Shown: positions 47,046 to 57,827, counted from the first letter of the stretch. The stretch is DNA of 64,000 bases from Symbiodinium kawagutii (GCA_009767595.1 VSDK01020320.1:44800-108799), one strand, 5' to 3'. Notes: generated from the sequence alone by a model not told the origin. Numbers and translations are program-made.

Positions 47046-47320
47046 TTGCTGAATTCCTCCTTGCGCCAAGAGTCGTCCTCTACGCTGGCTGCGAGGACTG
47101 AAATTGAAAGCGTGCAAGACAGGATGAGAAGTTCTGTCGTCAATTTTGATCAACTTGTCATTTCTCGTCTCCAGGATGGGGGCATCAAATTGCTTGAGCT
47201 CGAACACAACTCCCGCGGTTGCCTGAAGGAGGTGCACTTTTGTGAGCAGCCAGACAGACCAATCGAGATTTGGTCATACCGAAGTACCTCTCATATGAAT
47301 TTCCACATTTACAGTGGATG
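47046..47320 (+). CDS. Exon candidate with helical content
   Basis: The frame reads LAARTEIESVQDRMRSSVVN, then FDQLVISRL and IKLLELEHNSRG, suggesting a coiled helix. There are AG borders at several points and no firm donor. The opposite strand is open too, so strand choice is by composition and neighbours. Confidence 0.3.
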
Positions 47321-47363
47321 AATGAATGTATGCAGTGCACGTATACAAGTCTCCACATACGTG

Positions 47364-47369
<6 letters not shown>

Positions 47370-47394
<25 letters not shown>

Positions 47395-47424
47395 ACATAC
47401 ACATGTACATATATATATATATAA
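47370..47424. repeat. (TA)n-rich tract
   Basis: TATATA runs with CATAC interruptions. Confidence 0.9.
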
Positions 47425-47587
47425 CGCAGGTTCGCATGGTGGCAAGTCCGGATGCTGCATCTCAATCGCGTTGGCTCCTGAGCGACGTATTGCATCGTTT
47501 GTACTTGGCTGAAGTGCCAGTCCTTGGCAGAAGTTCTCAGAGTTCACAATTGCATACAGAAATATGGTGGTTTCTCAAGCCATAGGG

Positions 47588-47672
47588 AGCCCAAAAAATG
47601 GCTGGTTTATTACTACAAATAGTTTATAATGGATGATTTGGGGGTACCCCTATTTTGAGAAACACCCATATG
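47588..47672. repeat. Dispersed repeat copy B, inverted relative to copy A
   Basis: Contains GGGGGTACCCC between GATTT and TATTTTGAG, with TTTATTACTACAAAT upstream. Its reverse complement aligns with 29884-29968 over about 85 bases. The palindromic core is kept although the central bases differ (TA versus A). Confidence 0.6.
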
Positions 47673-47966
47673 TAGAATGTTGCGGTTTCAGCGACACTCT
47701 GAAACAATAGAAACCACGGGAATGCATTCAACTGCCAGCCGCCTGAGTAATGATTCCAGGCTTTTGGACCATTGGCTGTCCGCAAAGGGCCAGGGGCTTA
47801 GGAGATTTTTGAGCAACTTTGCGCTATACAGATAGACATAGATAGCTACACACCCACACCCACACACACACACACACATTCACATATTGGTGACATAAAC
47901 AAGCAATCATTTGTCCAAATTATCTATACCTTCTGATTTCTCCACATTTGTTCGTTGAATTCACAG

Positions 47967-48170
47967 GTCAGTGGACTCGCAGTGGGTGGACTCCTCAACT
48001 GTTTGTGCCAAGGGTCAGACTGCATCACTGCATCATTTGCATTTCTGGCTTCGCTAGGCGAACATTGCCTTCTCGCGGCCATGTTCTCTGGAGCTTTGCG
48101 TGTTTTCTCGCTTCCCTCCCACGATGAGCAGGCTCTGTTGGAAGGGGCGCGCTGCTCTGCAATGCGTGGT
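47967..48170 (+). CDS. WD40-like exon candidate
   Basis: After TTCACAG the frame reads VSGLAVGGLLNCLCQG, then SFAFLASLGEHCLLAAMFSG and ALRVFSLPSHDE. The pattern of a hydrophobic strand, turn, small residues and Leu-Arg-Val-Phe resembles one blade of a WD40 propeller. A single degenerate blade is weak evidence, and other frames are partly open. Confidence 0.35.
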
Positions 48171-49612
48171 GAACGAGAAATAATGTTCGTGGTGAAATGT
48201 CAATCCACTTAACGGTTTACCTTCTATGATCTTTTCCACATGTCTCTCTTTGCAGGCCAGCTTGCAACTGAAAGTATTGCTTCCTCCTCAAATCCCAGTG
48301 ATCGTGCGGCACTCAGCCGGTTTGTCGGAGCAGTTCGATCTGAAGTGATGCACTCTCCCAGGTGAACTGCACTGGCTTGGTCGCAAGCAGAAGAGCTCTG
48401 TACGTGGTGAATCTACGTTCAAGGCCTAGTTCCGTCCTTGCCCTTCTTTCCGGACTGATCTTGGAGGATTGCCCTTTATCCATTCACCAGCGCTGGATTT
48501 CACGATAGCCCGTGAGTGCACCCACAGTAGTTCCATGACCTTCACTATAACTCTACAAGTAGCTTCTGCGCAAGAGCACGACTGAGGTCAGTGTTCCCTT
48601 GTAATGATAAGTTTAGACACCCACCAGTCACTCTCCTGCACCAGGCAAGGTCCCCTAAGTTTGGATCCACAGCGTGCGAAGAATGAGCTGCGCCTGTCAA
48701 ATGTCCATTGCAGAGTCTGAAAGGACTTATTGCGCTGTGCACATGCCCAAAAAACAGCAAACTTTCCCCAACAAAACTGAGAGCACATTCTTGCCACCCC
48801 CTTTCCATCCAATCTGCAGCTAGATTTCTGATAGCTGCAACAGGAAGTACAGACTCTAGACCTAGCATACGCTGCTTCAAGATTACTTCCAACCTGGAAG
48901 CATATCTTTTGCAACTGATTTGTTGAGTTAACTTGTGCAATTGGTTGGATCGCGGGAAATCTTTTGCGAGTGCTTGGGAGGGTTTGAAGAGTGGGTTGAC
49001 AACATTCGGTTTGAGAGAGTTTCAGCCGATTGTCAATTCAAGGACATCCAAGGAGTGACTTTGCAAAAACTGCTTGAAAAGATCTAGTCTGTATACATTG
49101 CAGTTGCATAAAATATTGGGCAATTATTCTATATGGTATATTGTACATCGTGCGAATGCAAGAACATAAAAGACAACTTTCAAACTACGAGTTTTTCCAC
49201 CAAGACTGAGAGTGCTTCTAACTGAAGTGTCACATGCTTTGATACCCGGCGGGACAAGATGGCCAGCAATCACACAATATATTGTGAAATTAAGAGACAT
49301 TTTTGAACTTGAAACTAGACAACTGCAAAGTTGCTTCGTACAATTTGCTCCAAGAATGTTATGTCGCGAATCAATGTTGTGAATAAATGCGTTGCTTCAT
49401 TGCCTCAAGAAACTAAGAGGAGAGGCCTCAGCAGTTGGTCTCGTGTGCCATAAACCCTGAGACCACATAGGAGCTTCTTTCTTGACCAAGGACTCCTGAC
49501 AGCGAACCTATAGCTACTGTGCTAAACATGCACAACAGGAATGCAACCTGCGAATACCCATAGGCATTGTGAATAACGATAGACTATGCGCTCTTTCCGT
49601 CTCTTTGTTTGA
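48171..49612. other. No exon supported
   Basis: Open frames at 48545-48940 (minus) and 48708-48926 (plus) overlap and lack motifs or borders. Confidence 0.4.
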
Positions 49613-49731
49613 GCTTTCGGCGGATTTCGCGCATTTGGATCTTGAATTGAGTGAGGTCAGGGCTACATTCTGCACGAAGTTCGGCTCCTCTTTGCAGCGA
49701 GGCTGGGCAAATCAGTTGGAGGATGTTGCAG
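49613..49731 (+). CDS. Exon of unknown protein
   Basis: From TTTGAG to GTGTGAGG the frame reads LSADFAHLDLELSEVRATFC, then TKFGSSLQRGWANQLEDVA. It may be split by a GT at 49656. Mostly G/C third bases. Family unknown. Confidence 0.4.
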
Positions 49732-49880
49732 GTGTGAGGAGAAGGGATTGACGAAGTATGAAGAAGTCAAGAATCTGGAGAAGAAGATTGATGCGTATTA
49801 TATATATATATATAGAAATTATATGCATATTGATGCCCTTGGTATAAGCAGCACAACGCTGCAGCGCTGTGCCCTACAGG

Positions 49881-50069
49881 CCTTGCATCGTTGCAGAGGG
49901 TCAAGCGGTGCGGGCCTTGAAGCTGTCACTCTTTGGTGTCGTCTCTATTATGTCGCCTCCGCGTCCTCGTCGTTCCGTCGTCGTTCCAAGGTCTTTGTTC
50001 AGTGCGACGAAGCGATCCGAGTCATCATTGGCATGCTTTGACTCTGCAACTGCTCGTGGAAGCAACTCA
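49881..50069 (+). CDS. Exon candidate, ambiguous frame
   Basis: One frame reads IVAEGQAVRALKLSLFGVVS, then IMSPPRPRRSVVVPR; another reads a Cys/Arg-rich peptide. Both are open to about 50040-50070. The first looks more natural. It lies 300 bases upstream of the intact phosphoesterase gene. Confidence 0.3.
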
Positions 50070-50245
50070 TGAAGTATGTTGAAGTGCACATGAAGTCACG
50101 TTTGGAATGTGTTGTGTGGCTTCTCAATTAGAGGACTGACCTGTCAGCTGCATGTCGACAGACTGACACACGGGGAAAGAACTTTCTCTCCAATAAACTC
50201 ATTTGCCGATTGGAGGTTGAATTAGAGGCATGCACGCATTCACGC

Positions 50246-50277
50246 ACACACACACACACATACACACACACACACAG
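50246..50277. repeat. (CA)n microsatellite
   Basis: Interrupted CA array about 90 bases before the ATG at 50369. Confidence 0.9.
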
Positions 50278-50368
50278 ACGCATATACACAGAAAATCACG
50301 CAAACATAGCCGGCCGTCAGTGAAACGATTTGCACGCTTAAGTTTGCACACGCTTATCGCGCACGGCA

Positions 50369-52210
50369 ATGGGTGCTGGTGCAAGCCATGCTGCACCTGG
50401 CAGAGGTGGAGGCGTGCCCTCTGGAGGGCTTCTGTGTTTGGCAGGTGCAGAGACAACTGCTACAGTTCGACAGGTAGCACAAAATTACGGCTTGTCCGTT
50501 ACATCGGTGACCACTCTAGCAGAAGCCATGGCACAAATCCCCAAGGGCCCTTGGATGGCCGTGGTGGCAGCACTTGGCACGCGTAGAGGGGTTGACCTAC
50601 TTTTCGACCGAAGTGGCGAGAGCCCTCTGATCTTGGCAGCCAAGAAACTGGATCCTCCTCCTTTGTTTGCAGTCTTTAGTTGGACAGCATGCGAGAAGAA
50701 GAATGTCGCGTCTCGATGCAGACAAGCAGGAGCTGATGGTGTAATTTGTTCTGCTGAGGGATTGATCGATTTGTTGGTTCCACCAGCACCGCGGTTTCTT
50801 TGCTTGGCAGGTGAGGAGACAACTGCAACCGTTCAAAGTGTGGCTGGGAGTTTCAATTACACAGTTGTAAGGGTTTCAACAGTTCAGGAGGCGCTGGATC
50901 AGATTTCCAACAAAGGCCCATGGGGAGCTGTTGTGGCAGCTCTGGGCACAAATCCAAGTGATTTGATCTTTGATGGTGCTGCGGACAGAAGTACTTTGAT
51001 TTCAACAGTGAAGAAGCTGCAGCCATCTCCCACCATGGTGGTCTTTAGCCACACAGCATGTAGATATAGCGGAATGGCTCAGGCTTGTACTGATGCTGGT
51101 GCTGATGCAGTAATGTGCACACCAGAAGCTCTGAAGAAGCTAATCTTGTCAATCCAGGCAAGCAGAGCTTCTTTCTTGCGAGACACAAGTTCGTCAGATA
51201 TGTACCCTCCCGAACCCGGGGCAGCTGAAATCGAGGCAGATGACACACCGGCTGGTCAACTTGCCATCTACAAGACCACTGCAGAGTATCCGGTGGTTGC
51301 TGTGCGGATCGAACAAAATCGCGCTTTGGAAAGATCTCTGGGGTCTTCCCATAGAGCTCTGAAGGATTTGAACGAATTTGTCGATGAAATGATAGCAATG
51401 ATCGAATCATTGCCACGATCACTTACAGTCTCTTCGCTATGTGCACCTCCGCCTATCCGATTTGTGCATATTTCTGACACCCATCATCATCACAAAAACG
51501 TTTATTTGCCAGAGGGAGAGGTGCTCTTGCACACTGGTGACCTTGTGGGAAACTATGGGGACAGGGACATACAAAAACATTTGTCTGACTTCTTGGATTG
51601 GTTGGTGAAGATGAGTAGCCGATTTCAACTTATTGCGATAATAGCAGGCAATCATGACACACTGCTAGATGAGGAAAGATACCCGCGAGAGGCTGCCAAA
51701 GTCAAGCGCGCTTTCCTCTCCAAATTACCTGGCAATGTCCGGTACCTTGAGAATGATGGAGTAGAGTATCAAGGCCTAAAAATTTGGGGAAGCCCAATTG
51801 TTTGTTGCCGAGAAGAGACTCTGGGCAAGCGCTACTTGAGTAATGCATTTGAAAGGCGTCGCGCAGAGAGGCAGCAAATCTGGTCGCAGATTCCAGAAGG
51901 TTTAGACGTTTTGATGACCCACGTCCCCCCACACAGGATTTTGTGTTCCTCAGATTGTGGGTGTGAACTTTTACTCAACCGACTGAAGCAGTTGAGTCAG
52001 CCGCCTCGGTTTCATTGCTTTGGCCATGACCATGACTACTATGGAGTGAAGGGAGGGAGCCTCGGAGGAAGCGAGCCTACCATTTTTATCAACGGAGCTT
52101 TGGAGGAGGTAAGGCGTATGGATCGTGGTGCTGAAGGTTGTGGTTGGGTCTTCGATATTCTGCGCAGAGACGTTTTGATGAGAACGCCCAGCATGGCTAG
52201 CAATGACTAG
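50369..52210 (+). CDS. Two receiver-like domains fused to a calcineurin-like metallophosphoesterase
   Basis: Intact single-exon protein of 613 residues. It starts MGAGAS, a fit for N-myristoylation (Gly2, Ser6), so it may sit on a membrane. Residues about 21-138 and 143-262 are two copies of one domain (LCLAGAETTATV and LCLAGEETTATV, each later with GPW and VVAALGT). Strand/helix order and endings AGADGVICS and AGADAVMCTPEAL recall response-regulator receivers, but the phospho-acceptor Asp and the signature Lys-Pro are absent. Residues 363-605 are a class III metallophosphoesterase with all metal motifs: Asp370-x-His372, Gly390-Asp391, GNHD 427-430, His518, and GHDH 552-555, nearest to MPPED-type enzymes. 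The substrate is unknown. ATG 50369 is chosen because it gives the myristoylation motif and the frame is closed just upstream. Confidence 0.9.
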   Translation: MGAGASHAAPGRGGGVPSGGLLCLAGAETTATVRQVAQNYGLSVTSVTTLAEAMAQIPKGPWMAVVAALGTRRGVDLLFDRSGESPLILAAKKLDPPPLFAVFSWTACEKKNVASRCRQAGADGVICSAEGLIDLLVPPAPRFLCLAGEETTATVQSVAGSFNYTVVRVSTVQEALDQISNKGPWGAVVAALGTNPSDLIFDGAADRSTLISTVKKLQPSPTMVVFSHTACRYSGMAQACTDAGADAVMCTPEALKKLILSIQASRASFLRDTSSSDMYPPEPGAAEIEADDTPAGQLAIYKTTAEYPVVAVRIEQNRALERSLGSSHRALKDLNEFVDEMIAMIESLPRSLTVSSLCAPPPIRFVHISDTHHHHKNVYLPEGEVLLHTGDLVGNYGDRDIQKHLSDFLDWLVKMSSRFQLIAIIAGNHDTLLDEERYPREAAKVKRAFLSKLPGNVRYLENDGVEYQGLKIWGSPIVCCREETLGKRYLSNAFERRRAERQQIWSQIPEGLDVLMTHVPPHRILCSSDCGCELLLNRLKQLSQPPRFHCFGHDHDYYGVKGGSLGGSEPTIFINGALEEVRRMDRGAEGCGWVFDILRRDVLMRTPSMASND

Positions 52211-52585
52211 CCTTGTCCTCGGAACAACGTCTCGAACTGTTCAGATTCTTGCAGTCAAGATCCTTAATGTTGACAATGATTAAAGAAGGGGAGCCCCTCG
52301 CTCAAAGTCAGAGGTTGGGGTTCACACTCTTGACTCGATTGATGCGTGCTGCTCCCAAATGAATGGACATTTCAGATCTGGATTGTTTGGGATTCTATTC
52401 TTCACAGATTCACCTATGAAATGGCAATTGGCAATTCATTTATATAGCAATAAGAATTGGCAATCTCAGATTGTGTGATCATTTTTACCAAAATCGACTT
52501 CGTGGGAAAAACTGCTAGCCTTATTCACGGCAAGTTTATGTTTCATAATGTAGTTTTTGGATTTGTGTGGCTTTATTTGTTGGTG

Positions 52586-52939
52586 ATGCCCCAATGCAAA
52601 GAACTAGAGCGACACGTCCGGTTTCACGTTGACATGTTTCATCAAGCAGCAAAACGCTTTGAAGAGAAAAGGCGTGTCGCTATTGACCTTCAAGCTACAC
52701 AGTATTTCCATAGTCTTCGTACCTTCATGTATCTTCTAGATGCCAACTCCAATGGCATTGACACGGGATCTAAGACACGGGATGCAGTAGAAAAGGGGCA
52801 AGCAAGTACTAGTAGATCTAGTAGTGTGTGTGAAAAGGTGTGGAAGCGCTCCGCCTTGTTGGAGTCGGAGCCGCCCTCAGCTTCCAGACTTTCGGTGGTA
52901 CAGCATCTCTTAGCTAATAGCATCAGAGAGAAGATTTGA
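52586..52939 (+). CDS. Small basic protein or exon, unknown
   Basis: From ATG 52586 there are 117 codons: MPQCKELERHVRFHVDMFHQ, then AAKRFEEKRRVAIDLQATQY, a Ser/Thr-rich middle, and SVVQHLLANSIREKI at the end. Charged helices at both ends suggest a real protein. The frame is open further left to 52457, so it may be an internal exon instead. It starts 375 bases after the phosphoesterase gene, same strand. Family unknown. Confidence 0.45.
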   Translation: MPQCKELERHVRFHVDMFHQAAKRFEEKRRVAIDLQATQYFHSLRTFMYLLDANSNGIDTGSKTRDAVEKGQASTSRSSSVCEKVWKRSALLESEPPSASRLSVVQHLLANSIREKI

Positions 52940-53588
52940 AAATAGGACACTTAGGACACTTAGGACACTTAGGACTCAGCCAGGACATGCATCACTTGGG
53001 AACCTTGGACCATCTTAGAGCATAGAAACTTCACAAAGATTGAGACCCTTTGTCAGACGGAACAACCAAGAGACGTCGAAGATTTGGCAGCTTAGGCAAG
53101 CTTACCTGTCAGCGAAGACATGCAACCTCAGGACATCTGAGCTAAGCAGGGCTGATCACTCGTTTTCATAGCCGCAGCGCATGCTGCAAGATCAGCCGCT
53201 TGTAGGACTTTCGGAACCCCCATCAGCAAATGCTCGTAGGCAAGATGGGACGACAGTTTCTCTGCTGACTTTGCATCCAGACCATCTCTTTCCATCTCTT
53301 TCCATCTCTTTCATTTCAAATCCTTTGCGCTCCTTTTTCTTGCCATGAAATTGCTGCAAACAGGAAGGATCACGAGAGCTTTCAACGGGATTCAGTTTGT
53401 TCGCATTTTTGATCTAATGGTATTTATCCTGAACCTGAGCATAGGGGGTAGTCGCAAGTGACTCAATTTGGTAGCCGCAAGTGACTGGGTTGCCGAGTTT
53501 GAAAGGCAGATATTTTTACGGCAAGACAGGGATACCCCCCCAACTACCCAGTTCAAAGAAAACACAAGCACTTCTCATTTGGTTCCAG
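52940..53588. other. No exon supported
   Basis: Short direct repeats only: GGACACTTA at 52946-52972 and CCATCTCTTT at 53281-53312. Confidence 0.5.
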
Positions 53589-53590
53589 GG

Positions 53591-53836
53591 ATGGCTGTTT
53601 TGCCGGGCGGACGTTTCCTGGCAACTGCCTCTCCAGTCGAGATTCGTGGTTGGGTCCGGCTGCCAAGCCCTGCCAAATCTGTCTCGTCCGAAGCTGCGAA
53701 GTTTGAGGTGTGGCCACCTGACGAATTGGAGCCCAGTCCTCAGAGCATCCATTCAATGCTTCGAGATGCTCAGAGGCCGCGTTTCTTTTCCAAGGCCCCA
53801 GCTTCTCTGGACGGTGTCCACAACTTCAGGCTGTGA
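53591..53836 (+). CDS. WD40-like exon candidate
   Basis: After GTTCCAG the frame reads MAVLPGGRFLATASPVEIRG, then WVRLPSPAK. The form Val-Leu-Pro-x-Gly-x-Phe-Leu-Ala-Thr-Ala-Ser is the typical inner part of a WD40 blade. The rest (EVWPPDELEPSPQSIHS) is polar. Without neighbouring blades the call is tentative. It stops at 53834-53836. Confidence 0.4.
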   Translation: MAVLPGGRFLATASPVEIRGWVRLPSPAKSVSSEAAKFEVWPPDELEPSPQSIHSMLRDAQRPRFFSKAPASLDGVHNFRL

Positions 53837-53879
53837 GGCCTGTGGTCTCTTCAATGTGTAAACCGCGTCAAGGAGGAAA

Positions 53880-54970
53880 GGAGAGAATAGACTAGATAGA
53901 AAATAGAGAATAGCAGAAAGAGAGAGAGAGAGACTGGGGCTCTATCAATCGACAAAATTCAGGATGCGGTTCGTCATCAGGTCCGAGAGAACATTTGAAA
54001 ATATTTGAAATCGATTCGGGAACTGTCCGTGTGCATTCTTGCCTCGGCTGATGGCCTGCAGAGGCAACCTCACTTCTGTGGCTTCCATCTGTGGGAAGTG
54101 GACGCCGTAATCCAAGTTGGAACACCGGGACTACCGAAGTAGCGGCTACTGATGGCATTTGCATTTGCATTTGCTGTGTTTGTTCCCTGTTTCAAACTGT
54201 AGACCATTTGACAAACAACGCTGGAACAAGGTCTTGTGGTCTTCGGGGAATGCAGTGACTCCATGGTAGCATGGGAGTTGCAACTCTGTACTTTCCTTAG
54301 AGTTCCAGCGGCATTTCAATCGTTGGCAGCATAAGCTAAGCTTGAGCATGACCCAGGTGCATCATTTCAAGACACGCCTTCGCTGAACATGTAGCCATCT
54401 CAGAATTGCTTCGGCGTAGAGCTCTGTTTGGTTTGACTTTCAAGGTTTGTCATAATGTTTGTGCATGTTTGTATGATCGTTGAAGGTTTGAGCTTCCTTG
54501 CCCTGGAACAGAAGCGCTTTCTGCGAAAGTCTCAGTGTCTTTAGATCGTTCAATGTACATTTCTTTGCGCGCATACACACACATTGCTTTGGTCCTAAAC
54601 TTTCGATGTATGAGGTTCCCCTTTCAGATTCAGTGCTGGGTGGTCTTGCTATCTCGGAGGCATCGATTGGGAGCCAGTCACAACCTTGTGAAATTCAATT
54701 TGCAAGGCATTCTTTTAGATTTTCTTTTGATTGTATACTAGATAGAATACTAAATAGTGTACTATTATATATGTATATATATATATATTTGTTTGTTTCT
54801 CTTGTTTCTGATTGAATTTGCCAGGCAGGACGCTTCTCCTTTCGATTGAGCGGAGCCGTCTCTCCGTGAGGGCCTTGTTTCCATCAGAGTCTCTGCAAAA
54901 CAGGCAATTTTTTGGGAAAAAATCCAACTCAGGTTCTGGGAGCTCCCTAGGTTGCAAGGAACATTGCAAG
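53880..54970. other. No exon supported
   Basis: AGAGAG-rich stretch at 53880-53940, GCATTT repeats near 54154, and a (TA)n run at 54768-54790. Confidence 0.45.
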
Positions 54971-55048
54971 AGGTTCCAAGGAAGTTCCAAGGAAGTTCCA
55001 AGGAAGTTCCAAGGAAGTTCCAAGGAAGTCCCAAGGAAGTTCCAAGAG
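54971..55048. repeat. 11-bp minisatellite AGGAAGTTCCA, about 7 copies
   Basis: Tandem array with one variant (AGTCCCA). The unit is itself nearly palindromic (GGAAnTTCC). Confidence 0.95.
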
Positions 55049-55486
55049 GGTCAGAGTCTCTACGTCAAGCGAGGGATTGGCCAGCGGCTACTGTCAAAGG
55101 TTTCAACACAAATCAGAGGTCTGCGAAGGTTGGGAGGTTGGGATGGTTCCAATCCTGGCCAGCAGTTTGTTGACATTTTTTGTGCAAGGAACTTGTGAGA
55201 ACTTGTTCACCTTCCTAAAGTTGAACAAAATCAGAGAAGCAGCAACATATGAAACATATGAAACATAGTCGGACTTGGAGAAGTTGCTTGTCTTTGTTTG
55301 TCTAGATGTGTGTGGGGGGGGCTCCTGTGGTCTTCGCTAAGGCATCCTCCCGAAGCTGGTCTTATCTCCTCCTTGGCACGCCACGAACCTCTCGGAGCTC
55401 TTCCTCGCTTCCAGTGACGCCACACCTTCGGGGTGCTCCGCTCTCGGTGACGCTGAGAGCTCGGCATCGTCCATCCAAGTGCCTCT

Positions 55487-55573
55487 TTCCAGGCACTTCT
55501 CAAGGCACTTCTCAAGGCACTTCTGAAGGCACTTCTGAAGGCACTTCTGAAGGCACTTCTGAAGGCACTTGAG
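55487..55573. repeat. 12-bp minisatellite GGCACTTCTGAA, about 7 copies
   Basis: Two copies have CTCAA and four have CTGAA. It is related in unit length and CACTTC core to the array at 20-80. Confidence 0.95.
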
Positions 55574-55750
55574 TGTTCTCAAGGCGCTTCACAGAAGGAA
55601 CCACTTGAGTGGCTTCAGCTTGTGACTCCTCGTGGATTGGTCAGCAATTCAACCGCAGTCATCCTCGCCCGAACTTCGAGAACTGGAGGGCCTTTGCCAT
55701 GCCATGTTGAAGTCAAACAATGTCAGGGTGCCAGAGGGTCCTACCACACT

Positions 55751-56238
55751 TCCCTCAACGTGCTGTTTGCACAATTATTTCTTTTCGTCGCTTCCCCCGG
55801 ACCTTTGGTACTTCAGCCTGCAGTGCTTTGACCTGTGAGAGCTTTGATCTACGCCAATGAGATCCAATGAGTATACCGAGTGCATCTGAGTGCTCAAAGA
55901 TTCTGATCAAATGTAAAGTTCTAGAGATGGGCACCACTCGCAACCAGCTTTGCCAATATCACCCTGTTGCCACAGCACACTACCCGTGTTGGAATCATTT
56001 GGTCTCAATCTGAAAATCCTGAAGAAGTCAATTCACCAAAACAAAAGAACAGAAATAAACAAAAAAGGGAAAAGATCCTGGATGAGGAAGCAGGAACAGG
56101 CCGAACCGACTTGTTTATACACATTTTCAAGCCAGAAGCCAATGGAGTTTCTTTCGTTTGCCACATTTTCATACATTTTCCACATGCAACTTTGTGTGCG
56201 CCGTATGTAGCGGTTTGGCCAGGCTTTGGAAAGGAGAA
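55751..56238. repeat. Tandem duplication, unit 1 (about 490 bp)
   Basis: Starts TCCCTCAACG and ends near GGAAAGGAGAA. Matches unit 2 with an offset of 492. The first 230 bases are identical by eye, 110 bases carry about ten differences and small indels, and the last 150 are identical again. No convincing coding exon lies inside; a 62-codon minus frame is merely carried in both copies. Confidence 0.95.
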
Positions 56239-56242
56239 AGCC

Positions 56243-56733
56243 TCCCTCAACGTGCTGTTTGCACAATTATTTCTTTTCGTCGCTTCCCCCGGACCTTTGG
56301 TACTTCAGCCTGCAGTGCTTTGACCTGTGAGAGCTTTGATCTACGCCAATGAGATCCAATGAGTATACCGAGTGCATCTGAGTGCTCAAAGATTCTGATC
56401 AAATGTAAAGTTCTAGAGATGGGCACCACTCGCAACCAGCTTTGCCAATATCACCCTGTTGCCACAGCACACTACCCGTATTGGAATCACTTGGACCCTC
56501 TCAACCTGAAAATCCTGAAGAAGTCAATTCACCAAAACGAAAGAACTGAAATAAACAAAAAGGAAAAAGATCCTGCATGAGGAAGCAGGAACAGGCCGAA
56601 CCGACTTGTTTATACACATTTTCAAGCCAGAAGCCAATGGAGTTTCTTTCGTTTGCCACATTTTCATACATTTTCCACATGCAACTTTGTGTGCGCCGTA
56701 TGTAGCGGTTTGGCCAGGCTTTGGAAAGGAGAA
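56243..56733. repeat. Tandem duplication, unit 2
   Basis: Second copy of 55751-56238 in the same orientation, separated by four bases. Differences concentrate at about 56480-56580. Confidence 0.95.
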
Positions 56734-57172
56734 TGCAATCCGCCGACCACGAACTTCTGAGTTGGAGCATTTATATTGCCAAGTAGTACTAAGTCAGAAT
56801 CATTCAGGATCCATGACTTTATGATAAGCCAGAATGCACATTATTGCCCCACTAGATAATAAGACCATTTTGGCATCATCTATACATATATATATATATA
56901 TTTATGTATGAACAGAGTACAGAGAAGTTCCTCCAGATTGAATGGAAGTTGATTATTTATATCAATGCAGGCACATGTCATGAATGATCAACTGAGCTGT
57001 GCACCTGTATGCAAAGCCAACCACATATTTGAATCTATATGTGTATGGGCATATTGGGGCATACTCGTGTTTTCAGCAGGGTGCCATACATCTAAGACCT
57101 AGAGCAAGTAGGAAACCGGAAGGGCGCGAGCTGTGCACAGTTCTTTCTCACCAGTTGAGCCGGAGACAACCC

Positions 57173-57230
57173 CGGCACATTCTGCACGTTCTGCGCATTC
57201 TGCGCATTCTTCGCATTCTGTTCATTCTGC
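57173..57230. repeat. 9-bp degenerate repeat CGCATTCTG
   Basis: About six imperfect copies; on + one frame gives His-Ser-Ala repeats. Confidence 0.75.
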
Positions 57231-57305
57231 TTCTCTACATTTTGATCAGAGGTTTGATCCATGGCTTCGAGCACACTCCCCACCGTCCGCTAAGAGCCAG
57301 TCAAG

Positions 57306-57505
57306 AAGAAGCACAAAATCACAAAGACCCCCAAGTGGATCGCCGAGCGATGGTCCAGCCAGATCAAGAAATGTCCTTTGAGGCATGTTCAACTCCACTG
57401 CGTGCAGCAGAAGTCGGTCTTGTACTGCAACCCCAACTTAGAGAGCTTGGATGGTCCAGAATTCCATCCAGCAGTCTATGGGCACTCAAGGACAGCTCTC
57501 CCAGC
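57306..57505 (+). CDS. Basic exon candidate, unknown
   Basis: After GTCAAG the frame reads KKHKITKTPKWIAERWSSQI, then HVQLHCVQQKSVLYCNPN and LDGPEFHPAVYGHSR, and stops at TAG 57506. An overlapping + frame is open over 191 codons but less protein-like. The family is not recognised, and an earlier donor is possible. Confidence 0.35.
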
Positions 57506-57827
57506 ATAGCTCTCATTCTTGGAGGAAATGCAGGCCACATCTCCGTGGTTTGTTTAGTCGGAGTCATGTTGTGAAACAGAAGGGTGTGGTCAAAGACGGC
57601 AATTGAAACCTCAACTAGGACTAGGTCGGCGCTTTGGCCATGTCTACACCAGAACTTCAGCAAGGTCTTGTCCACTTCGTGAGGAAAGGTTGAACTTGTC
57701 AAAACTTGTGCAAGTTGAGGTTTTCATCAAACGCATCATGGAAAACATCCTTTGAAACGTCAAGAAACAATGACTATCCGATGTTCTGTCGGATTTCTCC
57801 TGGCCCTACAAGCTCGTGGAAGCTCGT

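Noticed and set aside
55337..55582. Minus-strand frame with Lys-Cys-Leu-Gln repeats and a GC-rich end
   Set aside because: Half is the 12-bp minisatellite; the rest is coding-like on several frames, and the strand disagrees with all supported genes. Kept only as a possibility.
56867..56876. Second spliced-leader-like match CCATTTTGGC
   Set aside because: Only ten bases, with mismatching flanks; expected by chance at this length.
56999..57574. 191-codon + frame
   Set aside because: Composition is poor and it crosses a degenerate repeat; the shorter overlapping frame from 57306 looks more like protein.
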